Of a DNA stretch of 38,915 nucleotides, positions 31,928 through 38,915 are shown one piece after another; the first letter of the stretch is position 1; each line of letters begins with the position of its first letter. This DNA comes from Nitrospirota bacterium. GTDB lineage: Bacteria > Nitrospirota > Thermodesulfovibrionia > Thermodesulfovibrionales > Magnetobacteriaceae. The notes beneath the pieces were generated by a model, which saw nothing but the letters and a program-made list of their open reading frames with translations, had not been told where the DNA came from and did no database searches. Where the stretch lies: positions 1 through 38,915 of the forward strand of contig JADFYO010000032.1 in assembly GCA_015233015.1 (NCBI GenBank). The letters run 5' to 3'. The position numbers and the translations under genes are program-made.

Positions 31928-34270
31928 TCAGGTTGTTTCGATTTCTGAAGCGGAGTGCCTATGACGGATCTTAATTAGGGTATCAATTAAACTCAATGGA
32001 ATAAAAAGACAAACCAACGCCGTAACCGGTGCTACATATCTAAAGTTAAACGCCGGAAAAGACGTCGCATCTATTATAGAAAGAAGGGCAAGGCGAATGA
32101 CAATTCCTATTAACAGAATTGTATTAAAGTAAAACAACTCTGTATATCTCCTGAATATAAGCAGGTTCAGCAAGTAACACAACAGGGCTGTAAGAAACAG
32201 ATATGGGAAAAAGATATTATATTTCCGGGCGATATTATTAAGCGTTCTGTTCTTAAACATCGGTATATGTTTAAATGTGGCGGCAGATTTTTCATAGCCA
32301 GAGAAGGGAGTCACATTATCGATAATCAAGTTCACGTTATTGTCGTAGATGCGGATACCGTCGGGGATTTCATTTAGCGGTACCTCTGCGGCCAACATCG
32401 TTTTGTTGTCATAAAAGGCTATCGCGCAGAGGGAGTCAGCTGCCGTTTCAAGGCTGAATCTTGACCATATAGCCGACGGTTCCTTAAAATAAGCCACAAC
32501 ATCGGCACTTGGCGCTCTCTCGATATGATGATAAGTGCAGTCTTTGGGCGGGAGGGTTTTGTCGGCAGTCCGTGGTATTAACCTTACCTCAAGAGGCGGA
32601 GTGCCCTTTTTATAAGCCCAGCCTGAAACCGAATAATTAAACGGCTTCTGTTTAGACGGGACGTCAGTTTTTTCATTGGCAGCGGTGGTCACGTTATCAT
32701 TGACAGCGGTGGTCACGTTATCAATATATATCGCCACTTTTTTGTCGTAGGTGCGGATACCCGGAGGGTTTGTATATAGTGGAATCGCTGCGACCAACTC
32801 CGATGAATTATCATAAAACCCTATCGAGCAAGAGGTGTTGGAGTGTGTTTCAAGCCTGAATCTTGACCAAGCCGCCGACGGCTCTTTTTGATAAGCTACA
32901 ACATCGGCTCCCTCAGATTTGCTGACCTGATAGGGACATTCGGAAGCAGTGCGCGGTATTAATCTTATCTGAAGAGGCGGGTCGCCCTTTTTATAAGCCC
33001 AGCCTGAAACCGAATATGTTAGTCGTGTCTGCTCTTCGGATGGATAGCTCCTGTTACCAGTGATGCTCTGAAAAAAAAGAAGACCCTTCAGCTCACCGAC
33101 AGAGCATGGCTCGCCGGGGATTTGCGAAAAACTATTAAGTGCGTGGACTGCCAGATCGATGAATGTTGCAGGCAAGCCGGCTAAGTACTCTTTCTGGAGC
33201 GCTGGCATCAGTGTGGCGCGAAGGGGTTCACAATCCAGAACCTTTCTGCTGCACAGACCATTAATCTCATCGCCAAGCTGTTCATAAAACTTCAGGGCGA
33301 GCGGGGCAGATGTATAGAATCCCTCATATGCAACTGCATCTCTTAACGTCCAAAGAAACATTCCCCCTCCAAGTTCACCTTTTGACCTCGGCCAATGCTT
33401 TTCGATAATGGCCTCTATTCTGGAAAACCCGGGGCTGTGGCTGGCAATTTCATCCATAGTGGAAAACTGAACCGGTACTTGCGGCTGCCATATTTTGGGT
33501 TTTACCCTTGTCACTGCGCCGTAAGCCTTGAGGAAGGATTTGTGGCTTAACTCATTTACTATATAGGCGCCATAATACGCATTATTCGTAAAGGCGATCA
33601 AACTATAAAATAAAAACACTATTACAACGGGCAGGCCTAATACAGGAAGTGTTTTAACAAGGGCATATTTGCCGTTACTCTTCACTTTAATGAAAATAAC
33701 TAAATAAGCGGCAATCATCGACGGCACCACCCAAAGCCCTTCCTCTCGTGTAAACCAGAACATACACATAGAAAGTCCTGTAAACACAGCCCATTTATAA
33801 TTCCTGTATTTCATCAATCCAAAAAGAGATGCAAACAAAAACACTACCTCTGACGCGTAAATATTCTCCCTCATAACCCCCATGAACTCTGTGTGCGTTT
33901 GAATGGGGAGAAACACGTAAAAGGCAAAAACAGCCGCTAAAACAGTAGTGTTCTTTATATAATCAGATAAAACATAGATGAATACTAATCCTGCAAATAT
34001 GAAAAAAAGTTGTTGAGTAATAAGGAGCGGCATCCCAATTATATAATTAAAAGCGATAAATAAGGGATAAAACACTCCTCTTATAAGAGTCAACACATTG
34101 TAATCGCCAAGCCAGTCCCCGTTTAAAATGTTTGAGGCAAGGTTGATATAAAGAGCGTCGTCGTGGACAGCATCGGCTGAGACAAGCATCGCCATGCTGG
34201 AAACTAGAAACAGCTTAACCCCTGCTATTATCAATAAGACATAAAAAAGAGACTTATCAGTCCTTACCAT
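31928..34270 (-). CDS. Large multipass membrane protein with a duplicated soluble domain (GT-C-like?)
   Basis: 780 residues. About nine membrane segments fill residues 10-230. The first loop has an acidic motif (VSADAVHDDALYINLA), as in GT-C glycosyltransferases of the ArnT/PMT group. Then comes a helical soluble region, and a ~95-residue domain present twice (about 410-510 and 545-645): each copy starts YSVSGWAYKKGxPPLxxRLIPRTA and contains SADVVAY-type, SAxWSRFxLET and GIRxYD blocks. Four C-terminal membrane segments follow. A short DNVTTA repeat (24-bp DNA duplication near 32681 and 32705) links the two copies. The duplicated domain is not one I recognise. Its gene overlaps the DPM1-like gene by 14 bases, so it may use the polyprenyl-phosphate sugar made by that enzyme. 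Confidence 0.7.
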   Translation of the reverse strand: MVRTDKSLFYVLLIIAGVKLFLVSSMAMLVSADAVHDDALYINLASNILNGDWLGDYNVLTLIRGVFYPLFIAFNYIIGMPLLITQQLFFIFAGLVFIYVLSDYIKNTTVLAAVFAFYVFLPIQTHTEFMGVMRENIYASEVVFLFASLFGLMKYRNYKWAVFTGLSMCMFWFTREEGLWVVPSMIAAYLVIFIKVKSNGKYALVKTLPVLGLPVVIVFLFYSLIAFTNNAYYGAYIVNELSHKSFLKAYGAVTRVKPKIWQPQVPVQFSTMDEIASHSPGFSRIEAIIEKHWPRSKGELGGGMFLWTLRDAVAYEGFYTSAPLALKFYEQLGDEINGLCSRKVLDCEPLRATLMPALQKEYLAGLPATFIDLAVHALNSFSQIPGEPCSVGELKGLLFFQSITGNRSYPSEEQTRLTYSVSGWAYKKGDPPLQIRLIPRTASECPYQVSKSEGADVVAYQKEPSAAWSRFRLETHSNTSCSIGFYDNSSELVAAIPLYTNPPGIRTYDKKVAIYIDNVTTAVNDNVTTAANEKTDVPSKQKPFNYSVSGWAYKKGTPPLEVRLIPRTADKTLPPKDCTYHHIERAPSADVVAYFKEPSAIWSRFSLETAADSLCAIAFYDNKTMLAAEVPLNEIPDGIRIYDNNVNLIIDNVTPFSGYEKSAATFKHIPMFKNRTLNNIARKYNIFFPYLFLTALLCYLLNLLIFRRYTELFYFNTILLIGIVIRLALLSIIDATSFPAFNFRYVAPVTALVCLFIPLSLIDTLIKIRHRHSASEIETT

Positions 34271-35453
34271 ACGCCTTGTCTTTGACAGCTTTATTCTTAT
34301 CCGATTTCAGACCAAGAATGCTGAGGTAAAAACTTGAAATAATAACCTGCACGCCTAAGGTGAGAATGGTGACGGCGGGAATGGTGATACGCATCATCGC
34401 GGCAGGATTTAACGCCCCGAAAGCCGTCTTTTCCCAAAGCGAAAGCGCATATACGGACATTGCAAGCCCTATAATTATAAGTATCAATCCTAACATTATT
34501 CCCTTCTCCAGAGTAAAGAACTTAATGCCCTGTATAAAGCGGTCATTGTCGGGAATAAGCCCTGCGTTAATGGCAAAGATTTTGGAAAAAAAGGCAAAAG
34601 CGGCTGACTGTACACCTATTACTATGAATGTCGATGAATAAAGCATTGTGTGAATATCGATGTAGGCGCCCAGAAACGGCAGCGGTCCATGTATAAGCAG
34701 CAGGTTTAAAAGGATACCTGTTATGGCCAGAAAAATACCCGGGTACAGGAAAAGCCACTTCGGGCTGAAAATAAGCAGAAATCTGAGGTGGCGCCATCCA
34801 TCCCGAAAACTCCTCAGGTGCGGCGCTCTGGTCCTGCCGGCAGGGGAGAGATTTGTGGGCACTTCCGTTACTTTAAGGTTAAACAGTATTGCCTTTACGA
34901 CCATTTCACTGGCAAATTCCATTCCCGTCGTCTGAAGGTTTATCCTGTCGATAGCGTCTTTTCTGAAACCGCGCAGGCCGCAATGAAAATCTCTGACAGA
35001 ACTTTTGAAAAACAACCGGCCTATGCCGCTCAGGACTGGATTCCCAATGTACCTGTGAAGAGGAGGCATGGCGCCTTTTTTTATACCGCCCGTTAACCTG
35101 TTCCCCATTACAAGATCATAGCCCTCACGAAGTTTTTCTATAAACGGCCCAAGATTCGTAAAGTCGTAACTATCGTCGGCGTCACCCATTATAATGTACT
35201 TTCCTTTTGACTGGTTAATCCCGCCCATAAGCGCGCTTCCATAGCCCCGCTCTTTTACCGCGGCCACCCGCGCTCCAAGCTCTGAGGCGATTGCCTGAGA
35301 GCCGTCGGTACTGCCGTTATCCGCGACCACTACCTCGCCGGCGATCCCGTATTTTTTCATGAATCCCATAGCCTTTTCCACGCACGTCCCAATAGTCTCA
35401 GCTTCATCTAAGCATGGGATAAGTACTGTCAGCTCAACCGGGTCAACGCTCAT
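34257..35453 (-). CDS. DPM1/GtrB-like family 2 glycosyltransferase with C-terminal membrane domain
   Basis: 398 residues. The GT-A domain is typical of polyprenyl-phosphate sugar synthases: TVLIPCLDEAETIGTCVEKA, EVVVADNGSTDGS, ERGYGSALMGGI, YIIMGDADDSYDF (metal-binding D-x-D) and DFHCGLRGFRKDAI. About four membrane segments follow (from residue ~230). Such enzymes move a sugar from a nucleotide onto undecaprenyl or dolichyl phosphate, making a donor for GT-C enzymes that act outside the membrane. The gene before it overlaps by four bases and the one after it by 14, so the three work as one unit. Confidence 0.88.
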   Translation of the reverse strand: MSVDPVELTVLIPCLDEAETIGTCVEKAMGFMKKYGIAGEVVVADNGSTDGSQAIASELGARVAAVKERGYGSALMGGINQSKGKYIIMGDADDSYDFTNLGPFIEKLREGYDLVMGNRLTGGIKKGAMPPLHRYIGNPVLSGIGRLFFKSSVRDFHCGLRGFRKDAIDRINLQTTGMEFASEMVVKAILFNLKVTEVPTNLSPAGRTRAPHLRSFRDGWRHLRFLLIFSPKWLFLYPGIFLAITGILLNLLLIHGPLPFLGAYIDIHTMLYSSTFIVIGVQSAAFAFFSKIFAINAGLIPDNDRFIQGIKFFTLEKGIMLGLILIIIGLAMSVYALSLWEKTAFGALNPAAMMRITIPAVTILTLGVQVIISSFYLSILGLKSDKNKAVKDKAYGKD

Positions 35454-36166
35454 GTGCGCCTGCCAATTGCTATGAGAGATTGCCCCACAGGGGGTTTAAC
35501 AATCCCCTCTATTTTCGATACCAGGGGTACAAGGGCGTTCATTACATGATAGTTATCGTCTGTTTGCGTTTTTTGTCTGAGAATTCGCCCCTTTATAAAC
35601 CAGCCAAGGGCGCCGGGAAGGTTGAAATAGTGCATTTTAATGATTTCAAGGGGATAGGCTGACAGAACTTTACTGAGAGCGCCCTTTGTGTATCTTCTGT
35701 AGTGAGAGTCTAAGGCGTCAAGCGTACCATAAAGAAACTGGAATGCCGGCACTAAAATACATAAAGCACTCCCTTTGGGCAGCGCGTCACATATACGCTC
35801 TATCACCAGGGCGTCCCTTTCCACATGTTCAAGAAGGTTAATACACAAAACCGTATCCAGATTAAGAGACCTTAACTCCCTGACACATGCCTCGTCAGTT
35901 ATGTCATAGTTGAGGAATTTTACGTTAGAACTGTCCCTGTATTTTTTGTTTAACTCTCCGGTAAGCTCTAAGTCGCTGTCAACTCCGGCGTAGAGGTCCT
36001 TGTCCAGCATGAAATCCGTAAAGTTGCCGTAGCCGCAGCCTATGTCGGCAATACGCCGTCCAACATAACCGTCAAACTGTTTTAACTGCAGAGCAAAATA
36101 TGGCCGCGCAAGCGAATTCCACCGTCTGTAAAATTCTATATGACTCTCCTTTGCGTCATACCCCAT
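35450..36166 (-). CDS. SAM-dependent methyltransferase
   Basis: 238 residues. Motif I is RIADIGCGYGNFTDFML, then AGVDSDLELTGELNKKY, a conserved TVLCINLLEHVERDALVIERI block and GSALCILVPAFQFLYGTLDALDSHYRRYTKGALSKVL, which is very typical of methyltransferases found beside DPM1-like glycosyltransferases. The acceptor is unknown. Its stop overlaps the ATG of that glycosyltransferase by four bases. Confidence 0.85.
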   Translation of the reverse strand: MGYDAKESHIEFYRRWNSLARPYFALQLKQFDGYVGRRIADIGCGYGNFTDFMLDKDLYAGVDSDLELTGELNKKYRDSSNVKFLNYDITDEACVRELRSLNLDTVLCINLLEHVERDALVIERICDALPKGSALCILVPAFQFLYGTLDALDSHYRRYTKGALSKVLSAYPLEIIKMHYFNLPGALGWFIKGRILRQKTQTDDNYHVMNALVPLVSKIEGIVKPPVGQSLIAIGRRT

Positions 36167-36235
36167 GGCAGAAGTAGTATATCCGATTTATTTGAAAGAA
36201 ATCAACGGGCATCCCCTGAAAATCATTACACTGCA

Positions 36236-37330
36236 TCACACGTTCTTTATAACGTGATTAGGGCTTAAAACATATTTATCTCTTATAACCAGCCTTAGCA
36301 CAATTGCTATGAGATAACTTAACACTATCATTAGTATAATCCCAACCCATGCCGACTTAACTGCCGGGAAACTGAAAATAACGGGAAAACAAAACATATG
36401 CAAACAATACAGAGCCATAGAGTACCTGGACATGAACCCGATAACAGGATTAGAGGGTAATCTTATCGACAAAGACGCCAACAACAGAATAATCGACGCA
36501 ATCACGACAGAGGTGCGCGCATATACCGGCAATGCAATCTTCTGTCCACATAAAAATATAGGATTTAATAAGTATTTCCATTCGGCAACGGCGATTAATG
36601 TCCCAACCGCTATCAATATTATTTTCAGGATACCCCATCGATATTGTTTTCCGGGAGCACTGCTATGAAACCGGTTAATCGATACCGCCGCAAAAGGATA
36701 GGCGATAAAATTCAAGGGACTCCAATAGATAGTCAGATTTGGCGAGTTGGTATGGATGGCGATAAAAGGCAATAACATTAATGCGGCCACGGCCATCAGG
36801 AGCAGGACTATGTTTGCCGGGGCAGATAGTTTATTTGCAAAGTGAGTAATCATCGTCATAATACAAAGACTTATAAAAAAATAATACAGTGTGCCTCCCG
36901 ACGTTAAGACCATTACAAACGCTTCCTTTGGTGAATGAGGCGGCAGCGCAAACAACCCGCCGAACCCATGTAAAAATATTGTTTGAAACACCGTCCAAAA
37001 CAAGGCCAGCCCGCAAAGGTAAAGCAATCTCTGCCCTAAATATTTCATAGACCTGTCCTTTGCGGCATATAAAAAACAAGCAATGAGGACAAACGCGGGC
37101 ACGGCAGCTAACAGTATGTGGTAATTTATGAAATCAGCCGCACTAAAGGTATGCTTTGAGAGTGCCGGCTGGTCGAGAACAAAGGCAGTCTCGGAAAACC
37201 CATGCCCATGCCACACCACAACGCAAATTGAAAGAAATGCCCTTAAATAATCAATGCCTGTGTAAATGACCGCTTTCTTTGGAGTATTATCCATAATCAC
37301 GATTAACGATGATTTCAAAACCCGGGACAT
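36236..37330 (-). CDS. Acyltransferase 3 family membrane protein
   Basis: Up to 364 residues with about ten membrane segments. The first, DYLRAFLSICVVVWHGHGFS, holds the conserved Arg and catalytic-type His of the family, and LYCLHMFCFPVIF near the end is also characteristic. These proteins transfer acetyl or other acyl groups onto extracytoplasmic sugars. The start is uncertain: ATG 37330 (GAGG 11 bases before) or ATG 37294 (MDNTPKKAV, no clear ribosome site). It lies 70 bases before the methyltransferase gene on the same strand and may head that group. Confidence 0.8.
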   Translation of the reverse strand: MSRVLKSSLIVIMDNTPKKAVIYTGIDYLRAFLSICVVVWHGHGFSETAFVLDQPALSKHTFSAADFINYHILLAAVPAFVLIACFLYAAKDRSMKYLGQRLLYLCGLALFWTVFQTIFLHGFGGLFALPPHSPKEAFVMVLTSGGTLYYFFISLCIMTMITHFANKLSAPANIVLLLMAVAALMLLPFIAIHTNSPNLTIYWSPLNFIAYPFAAVSINRFHSSAPGKQYRWGILKIILIAVGTLIAVAEWKYLLNPIFLCGQKIALPVYARTSVVIASIILLLASLSIRLPSNPVIGFMSRYSMALYCLHMFCFPVIFSFPAVKSAWVGIILMIVLSYLIAIVLRLVIRDKYVLSPNHVIKNV

Positions 37331-37440
37331 AATAGCTGTCTGCCTCAGTCCACAACAACATTGCTAATATTACCATTTAGCCTTTCTTTCAGTAAAGCCT
37401 GATAAACAACGGCGTCATTGTGGGTATTGCCATCCTGTTT

Positions 37441-37449
37441 TGCTATAAT
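37441..37449 (+). promoter_or_regulatory. Extended -10 promoter of the GT9 gene, possibly leaderless
   Basis: TGC-TATAAT (TG at 37441-37442 and a perfect TATAAT at 37444-37449) forms an extended -10 element. No good -35 box is at standard spacing, which extended -10 promoters can tolerate. The ATG at 37457 lies seven bases after the -10 box, where transcription should begin. Confidence 0.5.
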
Positions 37450-37456
37450 AAGCGGC

Positions 37457-38569
37457 ATGAACAGAACCGGCTTATTAAAGGCCGTTGACGGGTTGACCGG
37501 CAGCGCCCTTATATCGATAATATCGAGACTGAAGCGTATCCGCTCCGATGAGTTTCCTTCCCCCGTTATATCAGACGGGCCGTTAAGAAAAATCCTTGTT
37601 ATTCGTCCCGGAGGGATAGGGGACGCGGTCTTGCTGCTTCCAGCCCTGAAGCATCTCAGGGCGCTCCATCGCGGCGCGCAAATAGACGTCCTGTGTGAAA
37701 AAAGAAACCACGGGATTTTTCAGTTATCGGGGGATATTAATCGAATATATCTCTACGACAGCGGCCTGCAGCTTATAAAGTGCCTGCGGAACACCTACGA
37801 TGCCGTTATAGATACCGAGCAGTGGCACAGGCTGTCAGCGATAATCGCGTATCTTACAGGGGCGCGTTTGAGGATTGGCTTTAACACCAACGAAAGAGGA
37901 GAACTCTTTACGCATAAAATCCCCTACAGCCACGACGACTACGAGGGGCGGAGTTTTATTAATCTTATAGCGCCATTGTCCCGCATCGATATAAGTGACG
38001 GCGTACCCGATGTGTTTTTATCCGGCGAGGCATTTATCGACGCCGAACCTATCTGGATTTTCAAAACTGGCAGGACAGTAGCTATCGCCGCAGGTGCCTC
38101 TGTCAAAGAACGCCGCTGGGGTGGTGAGAACTTCGGTCTGATGGCGAGGCAATTGTCTGACATAGGATTTAATATCCTGATAATCGGCTCAAAGGCTGAC
38201 AAGCCAGACGCCATGATAATAAAAGGCTATTGCCCTGAGGCGGTTGACCTCACCGGCGCCACTTCTCTAAAAGACACTGTGCCGCTTCTCAAAGCGGTAA
38301 GCGCGCTCGTGTGTGCGGACAGCGGCATTATGCACATCGCCAGTGCCGCCGGCACACCCACGGTATGCCTGTTTGGTTCGGGCATCGGGAAGAAGTGGGC
38401 ACCGTTAGGGAAAAGGCACAGGATTATTAATAAACGCCTGCCGTGCAGCCCTTGCACTAAGTTCGGTTATACGCCGCCATGTGAGCAGGTCAGGTGTCTC
38501 ACTCAAATAACCGTCGATGAGGTCGTCAGGGAAGTTATCGATTTATTAATACCAAAAGTGCGTTCATAG
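37457..38569 (+). CDS. Family 9 glycosyltransferase (ADP-heptose:LPS heptosyltransferase-like)
   Basis: 370 residues from ATG 37457 (a GTG at 37418 is also in frame but would lie upstream of the predicted promoter start). GT9 landmarks: ILVIRPGGIGDAVLLLPALKHLR at the N-terminal domain, GARLRIGFNTNERGELF, AIAAGASVKERRWGGENFGLM opening the C-terminal domain, and VCADSGIMHIASAAGTPTVCLFGSG, then KWAPLGKRHRII. These enzymes add heptose to the LPS inner core or to other surface glycans. The Cys-rich SPCTKFGYTPPCEQVRC near the C-terminus is usual in the family. It is divergent from the acyltransferase gene. Its last ~127 coding bases before codon ~362 are repeated exactly at the window's end. Confidence 0.88.
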   Translation: MNRTGLLKAVDGLTGSALISIISRLKRIRSDEFPSPVISDGPLRKILVIRPGGIGDAVLLLPALKHLRALHRGAQIDVLCEKRNHGIFQLSGDINRIYLYDSGLQLIKCLRNTYDAVIDTEQWHRLSAIIAYLTGARLRIGFNTNERGELFTHKIPYSHDDYEGRSFINLIAPLSRIDISDGVPDVFLSGEAFIDAEPIWIFKTGRTVAIAAGASVKERRWGGENFGLMARQLSDIGFNILIIGSKADKPDAMIIKGYCPEAVDLTGATSLKDTVPLLKAVSALVCADSGIMHIASAAGTPTVCLFGSGIGKKWAPLGKRHRIINKRLPCSPCTKFGYTPPCEQVRCLTQITVDEVVREVIDLLIPKVRS

Positions 38570-38690
38570 AACTCATCTTCGACAGTCATAGACAAAAAAA
38601 TCCTCAAAGACCGGCATAAAATGTAGGGATTGGCATCGAAAAAGCCGTAAAAAGCTAAAAAGCGTAGGCACACGACTATCAATAAGTATC

Positions 38691-38720
38691 TTGACATATT
38701 AGTGGACATACATGTATAGT
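38691..38720 (+). promoter_or_regulatory. Promoter of the IS1634-like transposase
   Basis: A perfect TTGACA (38691-38696), 18 bases, then TATAGT (38715-38720). The ATG at 38727 is six bases after the -10 box, again with no ribosome site, so this transcript could also be leaderless. Confidence 0.55.
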
Positions 38721-38726
38721 GTAGGC

Positions 38727-38804
38727 ATGTATATGAGAACTACGACAAGAAAAAACAAGGACGGCTCCGTTGTCAGTTATCTGCAGCTGGCACAGGATTA
38801 TTAA
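38727..38804 (+). pseudogene. IS1634-family transposase, N-terminal fragment
   Basis: The reading frame starts MYMRTTTRKNKDGSVVSYLQ and continues L-A before joining foreign sequence. This start is characteristic of IS1634-family (IS4 superfamily) transposases (R-T-T-x-R-K-N-K-D-G-S-V-V-x-Y-L-Q-L-A). After about 22 codons the sequence becomes an exact copy of the GT9 3' region, and the frame stops at TAA 38802-38804. The junction shares GGCACA with the usual coding sequence at that position (L-A-H). The rest of the element is absent. Confidence 0.65.
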
Positions 38805-38915
38805 TAAACGCCTGCCGTGCAGCCCTTGCACTAAGTTCGGTTATACGCCGCCATGTGAGCAGGTCAGGTGTCTCACTCAAATAACCGTCGATGAGGTCGT
38901 CAGGGAAGTTATCGA
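38789..38915 (+). repeat. Exact 127-bp copy of the GT9 3' region at the window end
   Basis: Bases 38789-38915 are identical to 38415-38541. The copy runs to the last base of the window. A length of exactly 127 equals a common largest k-mer in de Bruijn assemblers, so this may mark an assembly-graph loop and not real DNA. A real tandem duplication of 374 bases would look the same. Confidence 0.9.

Noticed and set aside
38205-38541. Frameshifted or split heptosyltransferase because of the repeated 3' sequence.
   Set aside because: The copy at 37457-38569 is complete with its own stop. Only the extra fragment at the window end is partial.
1-38915. tRNA, rRNA or riboswitch genes.
   Set aside because: I looked in the intergenic gaps for tRNA-like cloverleaf ends and known conserved RNA boxes and saw none. 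A covariance-model search was not possible here.

Overview
The window looks like one contig of a Gram-negative bacterium of moderate GC. It carries an outer-membrane TolC-type channel, a Wza-type lipoprotein, a Wzx/Wzy-type polysaccharide locus and a heptosyltransferase-like enzyme. Several families (HMA_2-like protein, cyclase/NB-ARC/TPR regulator, small monoheme cytochrome, large fibronectin-repeat protein) are common in uncultured deep-branching groups such as Nitrospirota. That placement is a guess from family composition only. Both ends lie in mobile DNA: the left end is the terminus of an IS3-family element, and the right end is the first codons of an IS1634-like transposase fused to an exact 127-bp copy of upstream sequence, so the contig probably stopped at repeats.

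Layout. (1) 1-1545: IS3 end, then a HEPN/nucleotidyltransferase pair with a clear promoter and operator-like dyad; the HEPN gene has an in-frame TAG. (2) 1681-7448, minus strand: a four-gene MacAB/TolC-type exporter operon with two unusual fusions, an AMIN domain on the TolC-like protein and a cytoplasmic FHA-like domain on the membrane fusion protein. (3) 7645-12157, plus strand: a small cytochrome c-like protein, a ~1000-residue secreted fibronectin-type repeat protein, an HMA_2-like protein and an HU/IHF protein with an extra C-terminal domain. (4) 30698 down to 12198, minus strand: fifteen tightly packed genes for exopolysaccharide. They run from a STAND regulator (degenerate cyclase + NB-ARC + TPR) through Wza-like, Wzz-like, CpsD-like (P-loop lysine missing), initiating phosphotransferase, flippase, GT4, Wzy/ligase-like, two GT2s, WecG-like, Tat-exported GH10 glycosidase, TupA-type ATP-grasp and methyltransferase to a TMTC-like membrane protein. 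(5) 31023-31555: a type II toxin-antitoxin module with a consensus promoter placed so that the mRNA may be leaderless. (6) 31621-31914: a REP-like hairpin followed by sixteen 17-bp tandem repeats. (7) 37330 down to 31928: acyltransferase, methyltransferase, DPM1-like GT2 and a large membrane protein with a duplicated luminal domain. (8) 37457-38569, plus strand: a GT9 heptosyltransferase-like gene, also possibly leaderless.

How the genes fit together. Region 4 holds nearly all parts of a Wzx/Wzy-dependent capsule or exopolysaccharide pathway: initiation, chain extension, flipping, polymerisation, length control and export. Region 7 and the GT9 add further surface-glycan functions. The two most unusual points are regulatory. 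The polysaccharide operon is headed by a protein whose cyclase domain has lost its metal-binding aspartates, and its CpsD-like ATPase has lost the P-loop lysine. The ABC exporter carries a phosphothreonine-reader-like domain on its adaptor, suggesting control of export by protein phosphorylation.
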